From contig OX463854.1 of NCBI GenBank assembly GCA_949825065.1, positions 18,724,103 through 18,788,102 on the forward strand: DNA of 64,000 nt, read 5' to 3'. The position numbers and the translations under genes are program-made. Positions 23,501-35,500 of this stretch are shown piece after piece. The DNA is from Odontocerum albicorne (Eukaryota; Arthropoda; Insecta; Trichoptera; Odontoceridae). Within the stretch, counting starts at the first letter, position 1, and each line of letters begins with the position of its first letter. The notes beneath the pieces are model-generated. The model had not been told where the DNA came from, made no database searches, and saw nothing but the letters and a program-made list of their open reading frames with translations.

Positions 23501-26500
23501 AATAAATCCTTTCCAAAAAAATCAATTCGAAAATAAAAATCGCACAAATGCAAAAGATATGATTTGAAAAAAAGCGAAATCAGGTCAAATTTCAAAGTCG
23601 TAAAAACCTTAGAAATGGAGTTCAAATGTTGCAGGAATTGACTCTAAAGTTTGAAGCAAACCTAAATAAACGAAACTAATAAATATCCGAATAAGTATGT
23701 TGCTTTTTTTTTCCAAGAGATTGCGTTCAGTTCGACTGTATACAACCCGCGCAAACGCGGGACCCGTCCTAGCGGTACAAACAAAATTTCCGCGCTAGCG
23801 CGGGACCCGTCTTTAAGGTGTTAAGAAGAAAAGAAGAATTAATGTTAACCTCTTGATGGTCGAGAGACTTGAGTCCCCAATGGGCCAGCCTGTAGAGAGC
23901 GTACTTGTGCCAGGGACGGCAGGTGAGGGGGTTGCCCTCCCTGTTGATGCTTAGGGAGTTGATACCCCTGAGGGCAGCCAAAGCACCCAATTGGCCTGCT
24001 ACTGCAATGCCGCATGCACGGAACGTGAAGTGAACTGCATTTGGAAATCTAAAACCAAAAATATTTAGTAATAATATTGCTTTATACAACTTAAAAATTG
24101 ATATCATTGTTAATTAACTCTTTTAATCCCACGGGGCCTATTATCGGCTCCAACTGGTGTATGCGAAAAATCCCACGGGGCCGATCATCAGCCTTAAAAT
24201 TTTCATACAAGTTTTTTATGTTGAATAAAAAAAAAAATTTTTTTATGAAATATGAAAATTCCTTATTATTTTACTCTACAGGGAGGTCTCCACAAAAAAA
24301 GAAATAGGTTTTAAAACTAAATATTAACTGAGATAAAAAATTTATTATAAACTTTTTTTTTGTCAAAAAATGCTTGGGATTTTTCGCACATTTTATGCAA
24401 AATATGCTGGGATTAAAAGGGTTAATAATAATAAATAAAATAACACTAGTAATGTTCTAGACCAGGGGTCAGCCACCTGAGCTGCATGCCGCCCACAAAC
24501 ATTTAAATATACTAATATTATATGTTCATAGACGGGACTTGTTTAAAAATTTTAATATGTTAATAATATAAATTATTATACACCTCATAAATTCATAAAT
24601 ATATTTATATAGTCTATATTTCAGCAAACACATGCTAATGTTTGTTGGCATGTGTATTTTTCTAACTTGCCTAAAAATTTTGACGAGTAAATCTGTTTTA
24701 CAAAGAACTACATTTGTGAACAAGCTTTTTTTGCCATGAATTTTAGAAAGAATAAATTGTTTCCTCGATTAACTGATAAGCATATACTCGTACATGCTAA
24801 TTTGTTCGAGTGAAAGTGGGATTTAAAAAAGTTAGCTGAGGAAATACTGTAACTAAAATCACAATATGCAGGAAGAGTGACAAAAAAATAGTATTTTATT
24901 TGTACTAGTTTTTATTAGATTTTATTAAATTTTTGTTTCATATCTTGTATTTGAAATATTATTTAGGATTGAAATAAAAATTATATCACGCCGTGTCCCT
25001 TGCAGGGTAGTCAGAGAGAACAATCTCCAAACTTTTCTATTCAAACACACAACTTTTGCCTCCTCTATATTCATACATCTCATCATGCACTATCTTCTAT
25101 TATTCATACTTCTTACTTTACCTTCTTTCAAAACCTGGTCTATTTGGTCTAAGCCACGTCCAGCCACGTTTTCCTCGATCTACCTCTTCCACGTACACCT
25201 TGCACTTCTGACTTATATATTCAGTCATTTCATCATTCATTTTCTACACATGTCTAAACCATCTTAAAGCTCTTTTCTTCATCTTACTTAAAACATTCAT
25301 TGTATCCATGCATTCATTTCCGATGTCTTAATGCTGCCTTTTTTCAAATATTGACACTCCACATATTTTCCTTAATTTACCACAGCTCCACAGCATTAAT
25401 ATTACTCTTACCCTTCTTCTGCCAAGTCCAAGTTTCATTTCTATACATCAAGGTGGGCACCAACACACTATTATGTAAAGTCATTTTTGCTACTGTTGAT
25501 ATTGCGCGGTTGTTGTATATAACATAAAGTGCTCAGTTTACCTTGTTTCATTTGACTACCTTCTTTCAACTCATCCATCACACATAAACATACTTCCCAG
25601 ATAACAGAACTCATCAACCTGCTACAGTTTTGAATCGGAAAGTATTTTTTTTTAAATTCCATGTCTTAAACAGTTGTAGCTATATTATTAAAACTGAAAG
25701 TCAAATGTGGGTCGTAAGTCTTAAAAAATTGTTGACCCCTGAACATAGTTCGGAAATTCTAGGATGAGTCCTGTGACAGCTCACAAATTTGCCCCAATAC
25801 AACCTTATGTAATGTATTTACCTAAATAACTAGCTATTTATTAGAATTGAGCCTTATATTAAAGTTGATAAAATAATTAAAATTACTGAACATCGTTACA
25901 AGGTTGTATTGGGGCAAATTTGTGAGCTGTCACAGGACTCATACTAGAATTTCCGAACTATAGTAAAAAAAACATTACAAAAAAGCAAATCTACACAATT
26001 ATTAAATTCGAATCTAAAATGTTAACTATATAGAATGAAAATTTAATTACAAAAAATATTTTTCATGTAAATGCAGGTTGCTTAAAACTTCATATAAAAT
26101 ACTCATTATAATATATTTTTACACATTAACTTGTACACCGCGTTAAAAATCAAATTCCACGAATCCTGTGCGCGGTACAATTTCGGCGTTTTTTAATTTA
26201 TAAGTTTAAATGCGTATTTTGTTTAGAGCCACTGATATTTGATTACAACACCATGTAAACATGATATTCAAGTAATTTTCTGATAATAAATAATAGTCAT
26301 TACTCTTAAGGAGATTTGAAACTTGGATTGTCGTCAGATCACAGGCGTTTGTGCTTCCCGTGAGGAACACGTTAATTTCAACAATTACATTTGTTTGTAT
26401 ATTGAGTACTTCACCATACACAAGTATTGCGATAGGGAGATTCGCAGTCCTAGCTTAAGATGAGAGAATGTGGAATACTAGACTATAGACCGACCTGAAT

Positions 26501-29500
26501 GGAAGAATAAGTAGTTAAACCCATGACTATTTTACATATAAGCCCCGTTTTATAACAGTACAGAAACGTTATTAAAAAAACTCTGAAACCGTGCATTGGT
26601 ATGGATTAATCGTGTAGTATTTTTTTATGTTCCTTATAAATAAATTTAACTGCAAAATTGATTAGAAACTGTTAAAAATATTTATTTATTGTTTAGTATT
26701 GCTAAGTAAACATATTCATATTTAATGTGGCCTGCAAGATAAATTCCACTATGAAAAAGTGCAGTGGTGTCTCCAAAAAAACTTATTCGAAGAACTACTA
26801 TAGATTACCTGTTTTTTATAACTGGTAGCACAGCACAGACGGCCCCAAAACTGACGTAATGAAAATGTAAGGTGGTAACGTCTAGAGCCTGGGGCCAGCT
26901 CTTCTCCAACCTGCGTAGCGCACCCGCCCCCCACACACTACCCTCTACACCGCGGATCTCCACCAGCCAATCTCCTCCTGAAACATATTGATTCTCATTT
27001 TATAATGCTTAACACCAGATTTTTTACCAATATTCAGAAAATTAAATATAAAAGCTGAGAGGCTATCAATTAAAGGGAGGAGAGTAAATATTGTAAAATT
27101 CAATTTTATATTTGACAATTAATCACACAAAAGTGAATATGTTCTACAAAACAAGCATAGTCCTGTTTGCTTTAAGAAAGCATTGTAAAACTGTGTTAGT
27201 ACATACTTTTTTCTGAAATGTTATATACTAAACTAACAGATTATTAATTTGTTTAAGATGGACATTGTTACTGTCAAGTAGACATTTTATGGTAGATTTT
27301 AAAAATAAATTGAATTATAAAACTCTAGAAACAACAGTTAAAAAACTACAATAAAAAAATCATAAATCAAGATTTGTACACAAAGTTGTCCAAATGCAGT
27401 AAACCACTGAAGATTGTTTTTATCAATACAAAGATTGCTGATTGATTGTTTCCAAATAATATTCCAGATTTTACGTGAGATTTTCAAATTTTTTTGTAAA
27501 AAATGGGAATACCGAGTATTTTTTCAATTTCTTTAAAAAATTGTTAAAAAATATCATACCTTGTTCTCTTTCCTTCAATACTGGCTCTGGTGTAAATGGT
27601 TCTTTTTTAACCATCTCATTGGATTCTATAGTTTTAGTCGGTTTTGGTTTGGCAGTCACAGGTCTATTTGGCAACGGTTTTGGAAAAGTCTTACGAGCAG
27701 TCGTAGCACTTTTGATATATCTGCTTTTGGCACTACCAGCCCGGCTCAAAGGTTCTTTCTTTCCATTACGACTAGCAACATCACTTCCTGAATTTGAGGA
27801 GTTGGTCAGATTTGAATTAATGTTTGTAGTATTGGATAAAACACTCAAATTCTCACTATTTTCAGAAATTGATCTATTTTTAAATGGCACTTTAACATGA
27901 GCTGATGGCTCTGATATCGAAACAGATTTACTAGCAGCAAATTTTGCTCTTTTTTTATTAGCTGTCTGCGCTCTTCTTTGGGGTACCTTTTTAGATACTT
28001 CTGAGTCACTTTCACTAGTTGTTGTGGGTAATGAACTCAATGAAGAATTCATAACAGGATCCACACTAGAAACACTTTCCCAACGTTTAAGGAACTTTCC
28101 ACCTTGTTTTTCTGATGTATCCAATCCTTTGGCAGTCAATTTTTGGTGTTCGAGAGAATCTATAATTGGCACGAGAATAGGAGGTAATTTTAGCAGTTCA
28201 CTGCTTGTGGAAGTGGAATGAGATGCTTCTGTATCCAGGGAAACACTTCTATGTGAAAAGTTAACTCTTTTTTCTCCAAAACCATTGACCACGTTTCTTG
28301 GAGTATCTTTTTGAAAAGGAACATTGAGTTTTGGGTTGGAATTTGATGATGTCTTAGAAAATTGTACAAAATTTGTTGTTTTGATGAGATCCGGTGTTTC
28401 TGATTTAGGGATTATAGTTGATTCTAAGATGAAATCTGTTGCGGGTGTATTAGTGATAGATGTTGGTGAGAGTAGACATTTACTTTGAGATCTGAAAACA
28501 AAAAAATATTATTTATTAACTACAGTTATTTACATAAATATAATTAATATTTTGAGAAATTATCTTTCTTCGTTGAGAATTTAAAACTCAAGAAAACTAA
28601 CACTGATTTATTGAGGAAAAAACAGCATTATCCAAAAATATTGTAAGACAGAAAGATATATTAGTTTTGACAATATTAAACTATACAATTGAACTCTGCA
28701 AAAAGGTATGATAAAAAAATACTCAAATATAAATGGTAATAGCACTTCACTTCTACAAAAACTTAGTTCAACGTTCACATGAAGTTATAAAATATAACAA
28801 AAAATATTAAAAACTCTTTTTTAACACCGTTTTGTGACCGAAGTCTTTCCAAGATTCCGCATAAATATCATTTATTTATTTATTAGTATTTAACTTATTG
28901 AAAGTATTTATGTTAAAAACAACAAAACAAAATATTTGCAAATTTCACTAATGATCGGGAAAGGAGAAGAAAATATGTGTTATGGCGAAACACATTTGGT
29001 AATTAAAGAGAGACGTAACATTTTTTAGTCACTGTTTGAAACAAGTCAACTAGAGGTGAGAGTCTTACTGCAGCTGATAACTGGTTCGAGAGTCTGATGA
29101 CGGAATGGACGGTGAACAGAATGGCATGAAAAAGGAGGAGCGATGAACTGGAAATGCCAAAAGGCAATCTCTGCTTAAGTGTAGCACTATGGAAATACAG
29201 TTGAGACAGTAGAAACAAATATAAATGCAAGGATGAGTATTGAGTGAGATTACCTGAGAAGCTCCCAGTTGGTTCTGGCATTAGATATAACTTGCTCCCT
29301 ACGCACATTGGCATCCACTACCTCCCCTGGTTCTGTGTATGCAGTATTAACAATTGCTTCTTTATTTTGACGCCACGACATTGCAGCTCGACGTACCTAA
29401 AATGATTTTATTGGCACTAAAGATATGGAAAAGCTACAACTAATTTAATTAATATTTAAAAGATAACACAGTGGTTAAAATGGGTGTATTTTTAGCAAAT

Positions 29501-32500
29501 TTTGATATTTTTACATATTAACTCGTCCAGTGCTGAGAACACGCGTGGCGTGTCCATGTGAACATCGGCTTCATGCTCAGAACACGCGCGGCGTGTCCAT
29601 GCCTAAATATTGTTAGTATATTACATCAGCATATGATATTCGTCATTATTTTGGAAGATTCCGTCGCTTCGGGCGTTTGCGCATGTGCAACGCATTGTAA
29701 AGTTGAGGTTACACCCGCAGTTGTAAATAATATTTTTTCTAGTTCTTATTCCGTTTGTTTTCATTGTGAGACTTGATAATAAAAATAATTGGACTATTTC
29801 TCTAGCGCTGTTTTGTGAAAAGGTCACTCACTGCAAGGGATATTTTGTTTATGTGTTCTAGTTATTTTCAATTTTGAATGAGTGACATAGTGAATTGTGA
29901 GCAAAAATAAGTGCCTTTTGAAAAATATATTATAGTAATTGGTGTATACATAGTGATATTTAGTATCATATAAGTTTCTTTTTTGATTTTACGAAAAAAA
30001 ATACGTTTACCTTGAAAAATGGATCGCCCATCGAGCTCTAAAAGACAAAAGATTGAGGATGATATGGATGATTCATTTAGTGACGTTAGTGATGAGGAAT
30101 TCACCATCATCAAGGACGATTCTGAATTTGAGTCAGATATTGAAAATGGTGACAATATTCAAATTGAAACTGTTTCACAAACATCTAGAACACCAGATGT
30201 TAGCTCTACGCAATGGTCGAATATAAAAAAACAACCAGCCTCTATACCATTTTCAAAAATACCCGGGTTGAAAATTGAGATGTCAAGTAAAGAACCAATA
30301 GATTATTTTGATTTGATTTTCAATGAAGATTTGTACAATCTTGTGACAACCCAAACTAATTTGTATGCTGTTGAAGTATTGTCGAAATCAGAAGGTGATA
30401 CAAACAGAATCACGCGATGGAAAAATGTCACTAAAGACGAAATGAGGGTGTGGCTGGGTTTACTACTACACACCGGAACAATACGTTTGAACCGGTTGAG
30501 TGACTACTGGAATACGGACTACCTATTCAATTTACCGGCATTTTCACAATTCATGTCAAGAGATAGATTTTTACTCATCTTACGGGCACTTCATTTTAAC
30601 AATAATGAAGAAGATCTGTCGAGCTTGGCAAAAGTCAGGGCATTGATTGATTTTTTCAATGGAAGGATGGAAGTAATTTATGATCCACACAGACAACTAT
30701 CGATAGATGAATCATTGGTTCTTTGGAGAGGCCGATTGATTTTTCGCCAATATATAAAAGGCAAAAAGGCCAAGTATGGTATAAAACTTTACATGTTAGG
30801 GGAATCAAGTGGATTGGCCGTAAAAATAATTGTATATGGTGGATCATCAGATGAAGAGTTAGGTGGCAAAGGCCACACTAATAAAGTCGTTCAGAAATTG
30901 CTCGAGGGGAAGACGGGAGCCGGATATTCAGTTTACATGGATAATTTCTATAATAGCGTTCCTCTTACAAAAAATTTATTGAACCAAAACACATATGTCA
31001 CAGGAACACTACGAGCAAATAGAAAAGAAAACCCGATCGATGTTATAAATAAAAAACTAAAGAAAGGAGAAAGTGTGAGTCAGTACACAGAAAATGGTAT
31101 ATGTGTTACCAAATGGAAAGACCGCCGAGAAGTCTTTATGATTTCTTCTGAATTTGATGGGGAGCTTTCTGATAGTAAAAACCGACATGGTCAAGTGGTC
31201 ACCAAACCAAATATGGTAATAAATTACAACAATCATATGGGTGGTATAGACTATCATGACCAGATGTTAGCTTACTACCCATGCAAAAGGAAAACATTAC
31301 GTTGGTACAAAAAGTTGGCCATTCATCTATTCCAGACGATTTTATTGAATTCTTGGCATTTATACAATGCAGACAATTCACAGAAAATACCGTTGTATGA
31401 TTTCAGGCTATTTATAATCAAAAAATTACTAGGTCCACCTCCATCATCAATTCCGAGACAAACAGTACAATCAAAAACCAAGATACATCTGCCGAAGTTT
31501 TGTGAAAAAGACACTGATAATAAAATCAAAAGACGCAGATGTAGGCAATGCTGGGATACAGCTAAGAAAAGAAATGCTTCATTATTCTTTTGTCCAGATT
31601 GCCCCACACAACCTGGTCTTTGTTTGGATCCTTGTTTCCAACTTTACCACAAATATTAAATTATTTAAAAAAAATTATTGTGTACACCTAATTAGGAAGT
31701 ATATTTTTCTGTTCGTTTTTATAAAATATTGTTTTTTTTTTGTAATATAATGTTGTTCGAAAAATGTCATAAAAACCTCCATTCAATACCATAACGGTAT
31801 GCGTCAAAATACCGACATCACTCTTATCACACAAAAAAGTCACTCAAGTACGTTTGATAAAAATAAAAAGACTGGGTATCTCATTTTGCGCCGAATTACC
31901 AATGGACAAAATAAAAATAACATAAAAATAAACACATTTGAAAAAGGACAAAAAAATATTTGCTTGAAAAATTTTAATTTATTTGAGAATATTTTTTACA
32001 TGTGTAACCCCACCTTTACAGCATGTCCTTCGCTCTGATTGGTCGATCAAATTTTTGAACCGGTGTAAAAGGGGACGATGTATAAATGATATATATAAAC
32101 AAATTCTATATTTATGAATATATATTTTCTTAAATGTAAAATTTGTTTTACTTCCGTGAAAATATCACGGACTGCAACTATATTGCGCACTCATCGGCTC
32201 TCATGGAAATTGTCTCAGCAGTGAAAGAGTTAAGAGGTAAGCTTAAATAATATGATTAACAGTAAACTAAAATATAATTGTCAAGTGTAAGTATGTTAAA
32301 ACAATGTTTTAAAAAATTGTGGAATTGGTGTCAATCTTCAATTCATCATCCAACTATTGTTAATTACTATAGATCTAATTGAATAGAGAAATTAGGTTTA
32401 TAAAATATTACATTTTTTATGAGGTGTCGAAAATGCTCACTTTCGTTTACTTGACATTCCATTTTGAAGGCTTATAATCAAATAAAATAATATATGTAAT

Positions 32501-35500
32501 GTAAAAACAAACTTAATATCTTGTAGAGCAGAAAATTTTCTTTCGAATTACGTATAACCTTTACCATTTTGTTTTACTTTTGGTGCTCATTTTTAGATTT
32601 GAAAAAAAACGGACACAGCTTATCTTAACACCTAATACATGGTACATCTGGCGGGCTTATTACAGATTTATTTTCTAAGCAGCTCATATTGGATACATTT
32701 AATTTTTTATCTATGATAGATTCAACAAAAAAATATTCATTTGAATTTAAGTAAAAAAAAAACAAATATATGACCAATCTCGAAGGCAAATGATGATTAT
32801 AGTAGATTATATGTAATACTTGTAATTTTTTTATTTTTGTCCATGTCTTGAAATACCTCTTGATTTACGGTATGGTGAATTAAAAAGATTCTTCATGTAA
32901 TAAAAAAAAGGGCTTACTTGATCAGTAACCTGCATCTGAGTGATAAAAGTCAAAGTGGGGATGTATGACACCAGGAAAGGCACGCAATCTCCTCCGAGCG
33001 ACACTGGGTTTCCATCTAGAGTCACTTCCCGCAGGGATGTTGCTTGGGCTACACTCGAGATGTCTTCGATGCTGAAAATAATCACAGATAAAACTACAAA
33101 TACACAAAATATGAACCTTTTGAAATTTTTCCAACCTCTTTAGCCCTTTATGCTATCTCATATCTGGTAAAGTGGTGACTGATCCCCACAATAACACTCA
33201 TCTTATCACATCCAGAATTTTTTTGGTTCAACACCACATTACACAAGTCTTTTAAACTCCATGTTCTGAAATGGCTCCCTGTGATTTCTGGCAGTTCTTA
33301 AATCCTAAATAGTCTTTGAAGGAAAAACTAATTGAAACAGAATGTAGTTTGCAACTACAGGCTCCAAAATCTGGATTTGAAAATCACTTCAGGAAGCGGA
33401 AGGAGCACCGGAATAAGGTTGTGGCTTCCCAAGGAAAGTACTTTGAAGAGACACTGTTATTGTAGAGTGAGTATTTTTATTGTAGAGTAAGTACTAATGA
33501 ATGAGGCACTGTTATTGTAGAGTACGTATTTTCTTTTAAGCATAGGGTCGGATAATAACCAGACAAACACATAACCCTAAACCAAACTGAAAGTGAAACT
33601 GATATGGAGCACGAGACACCTGGATGCTTAGTATGCATGCTAACTACCACATCTTTACTAGATTTTTATTTAATATCTACGGTGAAACCTCGATTAATTG
33701 TTCCTCAAATAATCATTTTTCCGTATGTATCGTTTATTTCATCCAGACTCAAATTTATTCCAAATAAAACACACAAAAATAGTAGATTGTTCCTCAATGA
33801 ATTGTTTTATCACAATATTAATTTAGAATATAGCAGACTTTTGTACTATTTTACAGAATCGGTCATTTTTCTAAAATATTAAAACTATATTTCATATCAA
33901 AATATAAATAAGTAGTTTAAACTAAAATAATGGCATATTAACCAAGCCTTGCCGAAGGGGGATACAGAAAGGACCCTAATCAATCTATTTTACGGATAAC
34001 TCGATAAATACTCAAAAAATTCATTCTTTACTTGGTGTAACCATAAATCGAAGGATGGAAAATATATCATGCTATGGTTTTTTGCTTAAACTAATTATTC
34101 ACGATAAAAATGTTAAAAAAAAATATTTATGGTCAAAACCCGTCCGTCTTTGTGAGATTCTTTGTTTTACATTGAAATCTCATCTCCAAATACATGCAAG
34201 TGAGAAAAATATACTCTCCCAATAAGAAATAATTCATAAACAATAGGTGAGATCCCACAAAAAAACAGTTGAGAACCGAGTTCTTACGAGTTCATTTCAA
34301 ATTTACATCAAGGAAATGGTTCATCTCTACTGGCGAGTTCCCAGCTTAATTAATAACTTGACAACTTGAGGACGGTGACCGAGTCGGCATGTCTGCTGTC
34401 CATTCACCAATTCCCAAACGTTCGTTGTCAGTAGGATACGCAGACGGCGAGGAACAGGTGTAGTTTTTGTCGCAGAAATGAAGACAGAAAATTCAAGATA
34501 CGTTGCAACTTTTGCAACAAAGCTGAGTGCGTGCTGCATAGACACCAAAGCAAAATAATATATTGTCAAAGCTGTAAAGTGAACAAAGAGGGTGACGATT
34601 GAAACATAAAAAGTATATAGAACCACGCCCCACGGTGTAATTTTGAATGACGTAAAAATAATCAAAAAGCCAAAACATAATTTTAAATATGTATTTTTTT
34701 ATGAATATAAATGTTTCTGCTACATCTAAAAACTATTTTAATGAAATATTTATGCGGCCTCTCCCATCATTTTGATTAGAATGCTCGTAATTTGTCAGAA
34801 TTCCGTACAGTAAAGGTTAAACAATGATCAGAACATTCGAGATGCACGTGTTTCCGCAACTCACACTGAAGAGGATAGAGGGGTGACACAAGGTTGAAGG
34901 AGACAACAAAGAAGTAGAAGGTGTTGATAAAGAAAATCCGCCCCGTGTTACTTCAGTTTAGGAAACATGCATTGCATAAAAAAATTTAAAACTTTTTTTA
35001 TTCATATACTTGCAACACGGAAAAACTACTTATAGAAATAGAACTGGAAAAAAACAAATGAAGATGGAAGACTATTTTTATCAAATCAAAATATGTTTTC
35101 TTTTTTTTTGTTATAGCGCAATATTATGATTTTATTTTCATTTATACATATTTATGTAAATACACACATACATTTATGTTTTTTTTTTGTTTTACTGTAT
35201 TTACCGTTAAGTCTCTTCAAAAACTATAGACAGAGGTTTTACTGTATTACATTATTTGTTTATACCTTTGCAGATCGTTGTTGCTTAAGAACAATTTCTG
35301 CAGCTTGGGAGCACCCTCGCAGCCAGCCACTCTGCGTAGGCGGTTCCTCTTGAGGTTGAGTTCCCGTAGCTGTGGCAGCCCCGCCAGGTCTGCAGTCTTT
35401 AACTGGTTGCCTGCCAGGTTCAACACCTTAAGTTCTCGCAGCCCGCTGAGTCCTACGGCCTGTGTAATACGATTGCCGTGCAGGTCCAACACTTCTAGTT

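Noticed and set aside
27475..27900. Plus-strand open frame of 141 codons
   Set aside because: Antisense shadow of LRRC49 exon 7, which has matching phases and conserved splice sites.
33670..34060. A further pogo-like element starting near CGGTGAAACCTCGATTAATT
   Set aside because: The putative partner near 34000 (GGATAACTCGATAAAT) matches too weakly and no TA duplication could be placed.
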